A stretch of 64,000 bases of DNA, taken from contig OZ018323.1 of NCBI GenBank assembly GCA_963969495.1, forward strand, positions 80,796,919 to 80,860,918. Reading direction: 5' to 3'. The notes beneath the pieces are model-generated. The model saw nothing but the letters and a program-made list of their open reading frames with translations, had not been told where the DNA came from and did not search any database. Origin of the DNA: Ceratothoa steindachneri (lineage: Eukaryota; Arthropoda; Malacostraca; Isopoda; Cymothoidae). Positions 1 through 11,129 of the stretch are shown piece by piece. The position numbers and the translations under genes are program-made. Within the stretch, counting starts at the first letter, position 1. Each line of letters starts with the position of its first letter.

Positions 1-1741
1 GCTCTACGTGGATGACCTTTCGATCTCTTTTGGCGCGGACCAAGATGCCAACTTTGGAGCGTCGACTCCAACAGGCATTGAACCGCATCTCTCGCTATGC
101 CGAATCGCACAGGTTTCGGATTTCCTTGGCCAAGACTAAAGTGTTGCACTTCTGCCGACATCCACAGCTCCACTCTAACCCAGACTTGTTTCTTAATGGG
201 GGTACGCCTGGAAGTGGTTGAATCGCACCGTTTATTTGGTCTTGTTTTCGACCAACTCCTCACCTGGGAGGCTCATATTCCCATCCTTAGGGTCTCTTGT
301 ACCCTCGCCATGCACATTCTTCGTTCCGTGACGTTCAGCACTAAGCCTGCTGATATTGCTATTGCCTTACTTTTCTCCGATCCTTCGTTCGTTCGAAGCT
401 GGACTACGGATGAGAGTTTTACGGTTTCGCACCCGAGCGTGTATTGCTAAAGGTTGACGTGATCCACCACATCGGTCTCCGCCTGGCGACCGGTGTCTTA
501 GGTACTACCTCCATTGAGAGCCTACCTGTGGATGCCGGGGAGATGTCACTCGCTCTGCACCATGCACAGTGCATTATGCGCTTGTACGCGCGGGCCCGGC
601 GCGTCTCTCAGTCGCCAACGGTCCTCACTGCATCCGCTGCCGATACCGCCGAGAGGCGCCAGTCATACCCTAAGAGCCCTGGGCTTTAGGCTAGGAAACG
701 CCTTTCCTCCCAAAGCTTCCACAGCGCCGGGAATATTGTGTTCGTCATTTTGGGAGTACACTTTGCGTTACGCTGGATCCGTGCCAGTGTACACGGATGG
801 CTCCAAGTCCTAGTAGGGGGTCGTCTTCCACGGGGTATCCCTTCTGTTTGAAGTCAGCGAGGCTCTAACAGGTAGTGTCTGTTTTCACGTCTGAGCTGGT
901 TGCAATACACCGCGCAGTACGGAAAATTACGCGTCCTGCCTGGTTCGGAGACTGGATTATGATGCTCAGCGACTCACAAAACACCCTCAGTGTTCCCGGG
1001 GCATAGGACTCTCTGCACACCCTGGTTCGCGGTATCCGTTACACCACAGTTGCGGCGAGCCGGGCGGATATCGAGATTATCTTCTGCTGGGTTCCTGGAC
1101 ATGTCGAAATTGCGAGGAATATGCGCGCCAAAGACTCCCTAAACCCTGGCAACCAGGCTAGCGTTTCGCTCCTCTTCACACCCACTACATGACAGCCCTC
1201 CATGCTGCCTGCAAAGAAGATGGGAGACGGCCAAGCGGAACTTAAAGTTGCGTGTCATTGCACTACGACTGTTCCCATGGACTACCCCCAATGCCGTGAC
1301 AGCTTCAGGTCGTTTTGTGAGGGCACACTCGCGATACGCACCGCCATTTCATGAAGTGCTCGCCTTCACTTTATTGCGACGAGTGCGTTGTCCCCCAGAC
1401 TGTTCGGCACATTCTTGTTGAATGTCCCAGTCGGGGTGATCTTCGCGCACCTTACTGGTCCCAGTATATGGACAAGTGGGGTCGCTACTGCTTGTTCCTC
1501 ATACTCAGGTCTTTGACTCTCCATTTGATTTGATTCTCTTCGCCTGAGGGAAGCGGGACTCGCCCCGACGTCTCATCTTGCTTCCTTTTTCTTCTTGACT
1601 TTGTTCTTTTCTTACTTTTCTTCTATGTATTTTTGCCTGGTTTGGTTGGTATTTTAAAGTAGTTTAATAATAGGCTGAAATTTTAATTTCGGTGACTTAT
1701 GCCTTTGAAGGCAGTCGCCAGTTGGGTGTTTAAAAAAAAAA
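1..1741 (+). mobile_element. Family A LINE (I group), degenerate 3' half
   Basis: This is the 3' part of ORF2 of a non-LTR retrotransposon, entering from the left window edge. The reverse transcriptase active site LYVDDLSISF is read at 1-33. It is followed by RNase H pieces (VPVYTDGSKS near 781-810, a SDSQ-like segment near 967, WVPGH near 1088) and a C-terminal zinc-binding motif (CDEC...H...C, 1377-1425). The frame is broken many times by frameshifts and stops, so the copy is dead. The 3' end carries the family hairpin (1691-1719) and a short A tail (about 1731-1741). The combination of AP endonuclease (seen in other copies), reverse transcriptase and RNase H places the family in the I group; finer naming would need a phylogeny. 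Confidence 0.85.
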
Positions 1742-2568
1742 ACCACATTAAAACAACTACTTTATACTCCATCAGAGATGATCTCTCAATTCTCCCCCAA
1801 ATTTATCCACATCCAACTGACTCACTTCTATCCAGTCACTTACACGCAAGACCCTACTTCATTCACGGCCCCTGCCATACATCCTTTAAATCCTCCCTTC
1901 CTCATAGGGACAGACTCCACATGGCCAGGCTGCGGTGTAAACTTTACTCACCACTCCTCAGCTACCAGAAAAGCGTGGTGTGACCACCGCGGATCTAACC
2001 ATTATGTAACACTGCAACCCACATAATTAATTGCATAACGGAAGACTGCATTGCACACCCACAACACAATACACACCCCTCGAAGTCTCTTAGGAATAAC
2101 CTGGTACAGGCCATATCCTTCCTCAGGGTCTCGAGGCTAGTCGCCCCAACAGCTTGAAGATCAGGAACAACAAAAGACTTGGTCTTTAGTACTGTTCTAA
2201 CGTTTCTGGGTGCAAGTTCTAGGGCCCAGGACATATAGAATGAATAAACTACTTTTAGTTGTGGCTGAGTTATTCCTTACATTGCTTGTGATGCTTGGAG
2301 TACATTCATGTTCTGTTAGTGAATGGAAGAGTGACAATTTCGAAATATTTGCTACCAGTTTCGATTTTTCAGGGTTGGCACTTTTATCATTGGTTTATTT
2401 TGCATTCGATATAGTTTATTGAATTACATCGAAGTAAACAATTGAAGAATATCCAGGCTGAGTGATTCAGGAGAAACTTGTGTATACTTTGCAAAGATTG
2501 CAATCATGCCAGGAAACATAGTTTAGGGGCAGTAAAAACTTTTACTAATTCTCCTGCTTCACCGCCAG
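1742..2568. other. Gene-less stretch, part of a BNIP1 intron
   Basis: C- and T-rich sequence follows the LINE tail, then AT-rich sequence. I find no exon with good splice sites that would continue the SNARE gene upstream, so its earlier exons probably lie left of the window. A 79-codon open frame on the - strand (2234-1995) starts LELAPRNVRTV and looks weakly protein-like, but I cannot assign it to a family or give it convincing splice sites. Nothing else is supported. Confidence 0.4.
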
Positions 2569-2779
2569 AGGAATAAGGATGAGCTTTTGGGAACAACAGC
2601 GGAAGGTTCTGACCAGGTGAAAAGCGAGGGGGCCTCTGGTGGAACTTTGCGACATAGGGACAAGATGTCCAGAGAAATGATGCTGAAGAAGTCAGGGTGG
2701 TTGACTGAAGATCTATTGACAGTAACACGCATGATCAGAGACAACACTGAAAAGAGCACCAAGACGCTTGATAAACTCG
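2569..2779 (+). CDS. BNIP1: BNIP1/Sec20-like SNARE, penultimate coding exon
   Basis: Sec20/BNIP1 is an ER-resident Q-SNARE that acts in Golgi-to-ER retrograde fusion with syntaxin 18 and partners. This exon encodes the linker and first part of the SNARE helix: RNKDELLG at the start, GTLRHRDK, then LTEDLLTVTRMIRDN and STKTLDKL. It aligns by eye with the BNIP1 stretch around 'LRQR...TITESLMGISRMM'. The acceptor is a pyrimidine-rich tract ending CCGCCAG at 2568, and the donor is CTCG|GTGAGA at 2779/2780. The exon has 211 nt: it opens in phase 0 and ends after one base of a codon. That base joins the TG opening the exon at 9885 to give a valine codon, so both exons share one frame. Upstream exons are not seen. 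The following intron is packed with transposons. Confidence 0.85.
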
Positions 2780-2989
2780 GTGAGACCAAATATCAAGGCT
2801 CTTGTATCAGGTTGGGACGAAAGTAATGTCTGATTTTTTAGAATAGAGTTTTAGGTTTTAAGAATGCTAAAATGAGTAATTTATGCCTTTTTTTTCTTTC
2901 AGATTATAAAACTATTGTTCATATATTATCTTGTTCGGTATTCGCCCCTATCCCTTCCGATCTAAGAATCATATTAGACATGTTTTACT

Positions 2990-4875
2990 CTGAGTTTCAT
3001 TAAGGCTAGCCAGGAGAGTGAAGTCCAGCATAAGGGCGGCTAAGCGGTCTGAGGAACTCCGAGTGGCGAGACTCTGTAAAGAGAATCCCAAGGAGTTTTT
3101 TGGATATGTGAACAGCCGTAAACCAATCCGTCGAACGATTGGCCCTTTGAGGAACGAGGAGGGGACATTAAAGCATTCAGATGCAGAAAATGCCAACCTC
3201 CTCAACGACTACTTCTCTTCAGTGTTTACTGAAGAGTGTGGTCCCATTCCCCAGCCGACGGATTCCTACTCGGGGAAAAAGCTGGAGGCAATGGAGTTCA
3301 CCGAAGGAGAAATAAAGAAAAAGATCGCTGACCTAAAGACGAATAAGTCCCCTGGACCGGACGGGTTTCTACCTAAAGTGTTGAAGGAAGTGTGCGATGA
3401 AGTATCACGACATCTGTGCGCTATCTTTAACATGTCAATCCGGACCAAATGCGTTCCTAGAGACTGGCGTGAGGCGGAGGTGACTCCTATCTTCAAGAAA
3501 GGAGAACGTAACCAACCGTCGAACTACCGACCTATCAGTCTGACTTCGATAGTCGGTAAACTCATGGAAAGCATCATGGTGGACAAAGTGACGTCGTATT
3601 TAGAGTCAAACCTGCTACTGAGGAGTTCCCAGCACGGCTTCCGAAGGCAACGGTCATGCCTGACGAACCTTGTAGAATTCTTCCACTTCGTTTTCAGTGA
3701 GCACGATCGGGACAAGGCGGTGGATGTGGTCTACCTAGACTTTCAGAAAGCCTTTGATAAGGTACCACACCGCCGCCTTCTCCGGAAAGTGCGAGCGCTT
3801 GGCATAGACGGAAAGGTAGCCGGCTGGATCGAGAACTGGCTAAGTGGCAGACGGCAACGGGTGGTGGTAAATGGACAGTCTTCTGAGTGGGTGCCCGTTA
3901 CTAGCGGGGTGCCTCAAGGTTCTGTCCTGGGACCACTACTATTCATCATCTACGTCAACGACATGGACGGTGACATGGTTGCCAAGATTTCCAAATTTGC
4001 CGACGATACCAAGCTTGGTATGAACGTTGCAAAGGATGGAAATACTGCCCGCCTGCAGGAAGATATTGGGGAGTGGTCGGACACGTGGCAAATGCCTTTT
4101 AACGTGGGCAAATGCAAAGTGATGCATATCGGCCACAGAAACCCCCAATCTCAGTATATCCTTAAGGGCACTGCTCTTGAATCGAGTGACACTGAGAAGG
4201 ACTTGGGTGTAACAATCACTAGTGACCTCAAGTTCTCGAAACAGTGTATTGAGGCGGAGAAAAAGGCCCAAAGGATGCTAGGCTATATTAAGCGCCAGTT
4301 TGGTTATCGGAACCAGGAGATTGTACTGTGCACCGCACAGTACTGTCCGACCGCACCTGGAGTATGCCGTACAATTTTGGAGTCCTTCATTGCGAAAGGA
4401 CATCGCGAGATTGGAACGCGTACAAGCCAGGGCAACCAAGCTGATTCCCTCTATCCGACATAAAAGTTATGAGGATAGACTAAGGGAATTAGATCTGTTC
4501 TCGCTGGAAACCCGTAGACAGCGTGGTCAGCTCATCGAAGTTTTCAAAATACTTCGAGGGTTCGACAATGTTGACTACCGGGATATTTTCACACTGAGTG
4601 AGAACAGAACGCGCAATCACGGCTTCAAACTTGAACTGAAGCGTTACAACCGCAATCTGTGTGGAAATTTTTTCACTTACAGTATCTGCGGTATGTGGAA
4701 CGCACTTCCAGTGGAAGTTGTCAACAGTGAATCTGTTGACCAGTTCAAGTCAAGACTAGACAAAGTCTTGAAAAGTGGCCGTTTATGGACGCAAAACAAT
4801 TGAGCAGCCATGTGCCCGCTCGATTGCTAGCCTAAAGGTACCCTCTTTGAATGGACCGTAAGGTCTCCTAGGGTA
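2990..4875 (+). mobile_element. CR1-like LINE, 5'-truncated, inserted in the mariner
   Basis: A relatively young CR1-clade fragment with ORF2 reverse transcriptase only. The endonuclease is missing through 5' truncation, typical of target-primed insertion. It shares sequence with the second CR1 copy at the right window edge (compare 3080-3130 with 63460-63510), which shows that both belong to one family. The 3' end lies near 4875 and has no long A tail. The boundaries are judged from where mariner coding sequence resumes. Confidence 0.85.
3018..4803 (+). pseudogene. CR1 ORF2 reverse transcriptase (one frameshift)
   Basis: Reverse transcriptase for target-primed retrotransposition. The first frame (3018-4463) runs through the canonical blocks: NKSPGPDGFLPKVL, YRPISLTSIVGK, QHGFRRQRSC, VYLDFQKAFDKVPH, GVPQGSVLGPLLF and the catalytic KFADDTK (about 3990-4012). 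Near 4330 the frame shifts, and the C-terminal domain continues in the frame of 4300-4803 (RPHLEYAVQFWSP, LERVQARATKLIP, MWNALPVEVV). The two frames overlap exactly where the family sequence would be continuous, so a single indel is the only clear lesion in about 1.8 kb. That implies recent insertion compared with most elements here. Confidence 0.85.
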
Positions 4876-5833
4876 CTAACTTTCCTTGTTACACTGGCAA
4901 AATTCACTCAGAGCACGTATGGAAATGATGCAGTAAATGAAAAGTTGCAGGAGGTAATTTTCTTGTTTCCGAAGTGGGGATTTCAATCTAAAAGACGGAC
5001 CAAAAGAAGGTCGTCTAAAAGAACTCGATTCCGTAGAGTCGGAAGCTTTTGTTACAGCAAATCCTGCTACAACTTTTAAAAAACTCTCAGAACAATTTAA
5101 CTGTCCTACGCCAACTGAAAATGATTGGAAAGGTTCCTGTGATTGAAAAATGGGCCCCGCACGAACTCTCCACAGCAAATCGGCAACAGCGTGTTGCTTG
5201 TTGTTAGTCATTGCTTTCACCACCCATTCAGGTACCATTTTGGGGTGGCTTGTTACCGGTGATCAGAAGTGGATCCTTTATTATAACGTTAAACGCCGCC
5301 CGTTCGTAGATTAATCGAGAAGCAGAATTTCTCAACAACCGAGAGAAGAACACTCAAAAAACTTGATGTGTGATGGTTGGACAAAAATCAAACAACTAAT
5401 ATTAAGCTCTACTGCAATCAACTTCGTCCTTTGAAAGCCGCTTTGGGTTAAAGGCAACCTTCCTTAGTCAACAAAAGGGGGTGTTATGCTCCATCACGAT
5501 AATGCCTTTCCTCACATCTCGAATGACCAAAGATCTCTTGCAGGACCTCGGTTCGGAAATTTTGCTTCATCATCCATATTCCCCAGAACTTGTTCCTTCT
5601 TATTATCACTTGTTATGGGATTACATAACCATTTGGATAGTCTTCTTACGTTGGCATCTATAGAAGAGGTTGAAAACGAGTTTGGTTCATATTTTGCGTG
5701 TGGTGTAAGCGCGGAGTGAGGTTCTAGGAAGCAATGGAAGGTTATGTTTATGATTATATATTTCCATAGTCATAAGTTTTTTCACTATTTATATATACCC
5801 CAAATCGGACATTAATTTCGTTCCAACCTGATA

Positions 5834-6274
5834 GAATAGTATTTTAGTTTAAGAAACTATTCCCAAGAAACACAATAGGTATAATGTAGATAATATCAAT
5901 TAAACCTAGTCACTTACCTTATAATATTTCAGGCCATAATTCTTATCACAAGATACCAATGACTTAATAATTTAACCAACATCCAATATCATATCAGTAA
6001 TTAGTCACGTTAGGTATAGTCTGAGGTCAGAACTACATTAGACGAAAGCTAGACAATTGATTGACTGATTGATCAGTTCAGTGTTGCCACTTCAACTATA
6101 ATCTAATGACTTTTAACTAGGATACTACACCCCACTCCCGGCAAATTATATACAGGAGCCTCCCAAAAATCTACGCACACTTCAGCAAACGCAAAATCTG
6201 TATAAATATTTTTATACTAAAGTTATTTGACACCACGAGATTAATGCAAGCTACCTTTGAGCTCTACAATTAGA
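5834..6274. other. AT-rich intronic stretch without genes
   Basis: Low-complexity AT-rich sequence between the mariner end and the next LINE, inside the BNIP1 intron. It includes an ATTGATTGACTGATTG run at about 6056-6071. I see no coding, RNA or element signature. Confidence 0.4.
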
Positions 6275-8445
6275 AGAGGAACTCAAAGTGGTGGCCATGC
6301 TTCACTACCTGGGTGAGTGAAGTTTGGCCTTTCTGTTAGATTTGCTCAACAGAATCTGGACAGCAGGTAGCCTCACACACTCCTGGCGAATGGCTACTGT
6401 GCTCGCTTTTCACAAAACGGGGAGAGATCACTCTACTCCGCCCATTTTCCGCCCACTCTCCCTAACCTATGTTGAAGAAATTGGTAAATGTTTGACTAGC
6501 CTTTTTTAATGACAGTGGAGGCCACCAGTCTTTCGCACAGTGCGGCTTCCGCAAGTTCCATTCTAACGTCGGATACTCTGCTCCAGTTGGAAAATGACGT
6601 CTGTGAGGCCTTCCTTCCTACGCCAGGTTTTTTTTTCTTCTATTCGGAGAAGACCTATGATTACGCATGCTGATACGGTATAATGGAGCCTCTCCACACG
6701 ATTGGGGCTGAGGGGACGCCTCCCAATCTTTATTTCTGAATTTTTGCCATATCGTCGAGTCCCCGTACAGGGGGGAGGGGGGGGCTTCTCCGGCCCAATG
6801 GAGCAGGAAGAGGATATCTTCCAGGGAAGTGTCCTCAGTGTCTCACTCTGCCATGAGCATTAATAGTATTATCTCGGTGCTGCCACAAGATGTTCTCGCT
6901 ACGCTCTACGTGGACGACCTTTCGATCTCTTTTGGTGCGGCCCAGATAGCAACCTAGAACGTCTACTCCAACAGGCATTGAACTGTGTGTCTCGTTATAC
7001 CGAAGCGCACAGGTTTCGGTTTTCCTTGGCCAAGACTAAGGTAGTACACTTCTGCCGTCATCCACGGCTCCACCCTGACCTGAATTTGTTTATAAATGTT
7101 CGCTTGGAAGTGATGGATTCGCACCGTTTTCTTGGTCTTGTTTTTGACCGTCGCCTCACTTTCGCATCCTTGGAACTCTTGTACCCGCGCAAGGACATTC
7201 TTGGTTACCTGATGTTCAACACCTGTGGGGCTGATAGGGTTACTGCCTTACTTTTCTCTCGATCCTTTGTTCGTTCGAAGCTTGACTACGGGTGCGAGTT
7301 TTATGCATACACAACCGAGCGTGTATTGCGGAAGGCGGTCTCGACCCACCACTCCAGCCTCCGCCTGGCGGCTCCACTCCGATGTGTTCTTAAGCGGGGT
7401 TAGCCTGGAGGTGGTAGATACAGACACTTTCCTTGGTATATATATTTGTCGACCGATATTCGCAGGTTCTCTTGTAACCACACTATGGACATTCTTCGCG
7501 TTAGAACTTTTGCTCTACTCTTCCTTTATTCACTTTAGTCCGGATGTGAGTTTTATGCATCCGCAGCCGAGCCTGAAGGTGGACTAGATCCACCACAGCT
7601 GTCTATATTTGGTGACCGGTGCCATTCACAGGTCACCTATTACACTTGCTGCCGATCTCAACACTATCATTACCCCTGAGTTACCCTTTTAGCCATAGGG
7701 TTAGTCAACTCGCAGAGCTCGTTTTAGCTCTCAGGTCAGGCACGTGTTCTGACGGGACGCCATCCTGGAGGGTACGGCATGATCATTTGTCGCCACGTCT
7801 CTACTCCCATGGGACCGGGACTAAGGTTTAAATTTTTTGCATCACACTTCATACACGGATGTCTCGCTATTCCATGCCGTTTCTTCTGTTTGAAGTTGAT
7901 GGTTAACTACTTTATGCTGCCTCTATCTTCATGGCTAAGCTGTTGTCAATACACAGCTCGGTACTTGTGATTATGCCTCGAGCCTGGTTGTGATTTATAG
8001 CGACCCGAGTGTTCCTGGTGCATTGGATTCTCCGCGCCCCATTATTTCGTGGTCTATGGCTGTCGCGAGCCGTAGGGATGTAGAGATTGTTTTCTGCTGG
8101 GTTCCTAGACGTGGAAATTGTGAGAAATGAGTGCACCATATTCCGCGAGGAGAAAGTTTCACTTTAGCCTCGCCTGAGTATGCCGAAGGAAGCCTAAAGT
8201 TGTGCCATCGCGCCTTGACAGTTTACTGGTTTTCTTACAATGTCACGTACTGCTGCTAGGTGTAGTCTTCTCGCCCTTTGATTAACCGCTTACCTGCAAA
8301 TCCGAGACCCTCCAGATTGTCCGGCACAGCCTAGTGTCGGGGATCTTTACACTACCGCTGGCACTTTCTCGGGACGGATTCTGCACACTTGTCACTTGTG
8401 GCATTCTTGAATTTCTGGAGGCCCACACTATGCAGTTCTGGCGTT
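6275..8445 (+). mobile_element. Family A LINE fragment, RT to RNase H
   Basis: Degenerate copy of ORF2. It starts within the reverse transcriptase (MAFLLDLLNRIW at 6324; FRPLSLTYVEEIGK), keeps LYVDDLSISF near 6903-6935, and then RFSLAKTKVVHFCRHPRLHP near 7017. RNase H-like pieces lie near 7980-8110 (WVP near 8098). Frames switch repeatedly and parts are deleted. The end near 8445 directly abuts the mariner-like remnant. No A tail or target duplication is visible, so the 3' end is probably lost. Confidence 0.75.
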
Positions 8446-8454
8446 TTCTTCTGA

Positions 8455-9600
8455 GATCATAGCCAGTATAACTTGGTGGAACGTATTCGGGAGGCCCAAT
8501 TTTCGATGACTTTGTCGTATAAATCTGGCTGAATTTGCTGGATGGTGTTCTTTATGTTGACTTTGAGGACATCACCTGTTTGCGGATTATTCGCATAGAC
8601 CTGCGATTTAAGGTAGCCCCCAAAGAAAGTAATCTAAAGGCGTTAAATCGCATGATCTCGGTGGCCAGTTGACGTCGCCACCGCGCGAGATGACCCTGCC
8701 CTGAAATCGCTGGGGCAAAATGTCTATCGTGGCGTGCGCAGTGGCACGTAGCGCCGTCCTGTTGGAACCACATGTCGTCAGTATCCATATCAGGCATATA
8801 ATCCAGTTGAGGCCACAATAAGCTGCTTATCATCGATCTGTGGGTCTCGCCGTTGACGGTTATGGCAAATCCCATCTTCGTTCTCAAAAAAAATACGGAC
8901 CGATGATTCCGTTAGACGAAAATCCGCACCAAACAGCGACTGTTGGGGTGCAATTGGTTCTGGTGTATCTTATGTGGATTGTTTTCGTCTCAAATCTGAC
9001 AATTTTGCTTGTTCACAAATCCAAAAATGGGCCTCGTCGTTGATGTTTTTTTTAAATTTGGGGCAACTTAACTGCTCTAGAGCCCAATCAGCGAACACAC
9101 GGCGTTGTCTCTGGTCGTTTAGCTTAAGTTCCTGGGTAAGTTGGATTTTGTACGGGTGCAGACCCAAGTCCCTACGCATAATTCGCCAAACTGAAGTCGC
9201 AGAAAGGCCAAGTTCTTGTGAACGACGAGAAATCGACTGCCTCGGATTTTCCCGTACACTCTCATTTACGGCAGCGACGTACGGGTGTTGGCTGATTGTT
9301 GAACAGTGGACTCGGCAGGACGATTGTGGCGAGGATGGAAATCACGTAATGCGCGGAACATTTGTCGAACGGAGCATTGATTTTGATTTGCACACGCTGT
9401 TCAACGCTATAACCTTCCATCGTGACTTGCCAAGTACCACTGAACAGTTCAGTGAGGTTGCCAGATGTCGCTTTAACATGTCTACTATCGCCTGACAAAG
9501 CTCGAGCGTCCTTGTTGACACACGCACACACTCTCTCTCTATATATATAGTCTTGCACTCGTCCAGGGAAAGGTACGTTGCTTGAACCCAATGAGCTACC
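8455..9600 (-). mobile_element. Mariner/Tc1-like transposase remnant
   Basis: On the - strand a DDE transposase is readable in broken pieces. From N to C these are VEQRVQIKIN (about 9415), a stretch with LGLHPYKIQLTQELK and RRVFADWALEQL (9179-9080), NDEAHFW (about 9040), MWFQQDGATCH (about 8770-8735) and a tail IQQIQPDLYDKVIENWASR (about 8540-8485). This order is that of arthropod mariner-like transposases. The first catalytic aspartate is present in NDEAHFW and the second in QQDGA; the region for the third is damaged. Terminal repeats are not recognisable. It lies in the last BNIP1 intron, antisense to the gene. Confidence 0.75.
9531..9551. repeat. Compound (CT)n(AT)n microsatellite
   Basis: A short CT run passes directly into an AT run at the 5' edge of the mariner-like remnant (in its own orientation). 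Confidence 0.8.
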
Positions 9601-9884
9601 CTCATTTTAAAGGTCCTGAATGTATCCCTCTGAATAATTTTTTTCCTGCCTACAAACCCTCACTTTCATAACAATCTAATAATAATTTGGAGCCGATTTT
9701 TCTTAAATACCCAGATTGTTTCTGACCTGTCATAAAAGCGATTAAAGCCGAATAGGCGTCCACTGCCCTGGGAAACTTGGCGCTCTAGTTTACATTGTAA
9801 TGCTCACTGGACGTTATTGAGCCGAACCCGAATGTGGAAAAGCGGTTTATGATGATAATTAGTTTTTGGTATTCTTTCTTATAG

Positions 9885-10081
9885 TGGAGAGCTCGCAGAT
9901 GATGACATCAACCCAAGAAGAGTTGAAAACGATGGGTTCCGTCATCAGCCAAGCGAAAAAGATTTTAAGCAAATATGGACGACGCGAAAATACTGATAAG
10001 TTGTTGATATTTTTAGGTCTCGTCTTTTTTCTAGCATCATGTCTTGTCGTTATTAGAAACAGATTTATATTTATATTTTAA
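9885..10081 (+). CDS. BNIP1: BNIP1/Sec20-like SNARE, last coding exon with membrane anchor
   Basis: This exon encodes the C-terminal part of the SNARE helix (TSTQEELKTMGSVIS, AKKILSKYGRRENTDKLL) followed by one hydrophobic tail anchor (IFLGLVFFLASCLVVI) and a short basic end. The block KYGRRE-TDKLLIF is highly characteristic of BNIP1/Sec20. The acceptor is GGTATTCTTTCTTATAG ending at 9884. The exon starts with TG, which completes the single G left by the exon at 2569-2779, and runs to TAA at 10079-10081. The two exons total 408 nt, or 136 codons including the stop, with no in-frame stop. The tail-anchored topology suits an ER SNARE. No disabling change is visible. Confidence 0.92.
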
Positions 10082-10150
10082 TTCAAAGGATTAAAAACAA
10101 AACAAAATTGTACCTCCTATTTTTTGAATAAAATAATAACCTCGCCATCA
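10082..10150 (+). terminator. BNIP1: BNIP1 3' UTR with polyadenylation signal
   Basis: AATAAA at 10127-10132, 46 nt after the stop codon, in an AT-rich sequence. The cleavage site should follow within about 10-30 nt. This would be a short 3' UTR; longer forms cannot be excluded. Confidence 0.6.
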
Positions 10151-11125
10151 TTTAATTTCTGATCCTTAAAATTTTTAAATTTTAGAACCTACTGTAATGG
10201 ACAAAATTAAACACAAAAACCCTAACCATAGAAAGGGACATAATCATTAGTTTTATGAAGCTTAAAACTTTGTTCCACTTAGAAAAATATTAAAATTTAA
10301 GAAGCATTTTAACAAACATCTTTTAGTTATAAAAAGGTTTATAAAAACTTTGTACATCTGTAAAAATGCCATAAAATACAAGTAACTTTTGAGTGTAAAA
10401 TTTAATTTCTTAAAATAACAAATCAATTTTGGGGCTTAGCACTTAGATAATGGCAGTTCTGAATAATGGCTGAAGAATTTGAACTTATGCTACATTAATG
10501 GTTTTGCTCCAGACATGTTTGGAGAGCAGAAGCGGTCCAACTCAATTCAGTAGTTTGGACATAGAAAACTGAATCCGAACAATAGTGAACAAATTACCGC
10601 CGGGAACGCGTTGCTCGGGTAATTCTGAAAAAGGGAAGAGCTTTAGGATGTACCACCTACTTACAAACATTACACTTTAGAGATGATAAAATCGCCACAA
10701 TACTATGCTACAAATCCCTTTAAACAAAATTGCAAATGTCACAAGATATACAACTCAGATTCTTCAGACAAACATGTACCAGTCTCCTATGGAAGTTGGG
10801 TCGGCGCACTACCAACTCTCCCCTTTAAAACCTGACAGAAGGCTCTTCATAATGATTGGGGTTATATGTATGCACGGAAGCATCTCGTCTAGACCGGGTT
10901 TATCCGAACCACGCCCAGTTACCAACCACCTATATGCAATATCATCCACTCCTTCATTCACATAAGTACTTCTTTCAGTACTCCACATATCGTTGCCACA
11001 ACCCTCGAGTGTTAAACGATTTCTGTTCCACCCCTAATTTGCTATCTACTCAAACATAAATTGACTACTTCATGCATTTCTAAGCGCGTCGGGGGTGGGT
11101 CACCGCGGGCCTACCTCCAGACAGA
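10151..11125. other. Gene-less stretch downstream of BNIP1
   Basis: AT-rich sequence to about 10,440, then mixed sequence. Short open frames at 10705-10965 and 10856-11059 have no recognisable domain or splice sites and are probably chance. I see no RNA gene or element termini. Confidence 0.4.
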
Positions 11126-11129
11126 GAAG

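Larger units (their letters stand above)
2805..5833 (+). mobile_element. Mariner transposon with terminal inverted repeats, interrupted by a CR1 LINE
   Basis: Both ends carry the same inverted repeat beginning TATCAGGTTGG (left from 2805; right read on the - strand from 5833), each with the TA dinucleotide that mariner elements duplicate. Inside, degenerate transposase is readable from about 4960 to 5760: GDFNLKDGPKEGR near 4976, ESEAFVTANPA, TGDQKWILYYNV near 5250, MLHHDNA near 5484 and YSPELVP near 5580. The residue after this last motif that should be the third catalytic aspartate reads as tyrosine, and stops are frequent, so it is inactive. The CR1 element occupies about 2990-4875. Removing it leaves about 1.15 kb, slightly under a usual 1.3 kb mariner; the N-terminal helix-turn-helix region is largely missing. 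Confidence 0.8.

Noticed and set aside
1995..2234. 79-codon - strand frame beginning MSWALELAPRNV, briefly considered a host exon
   Set aside because: It has a protein-like composition, but no convincing splice sites and no family that I can name. The first codon is an arbitrary choice.
10705..11059. Overlapping + strand frames downstream of BNIP1
   Set aside because: No domain, no splice sites, low-complexity flanks; chance frames are the simplest explanation.
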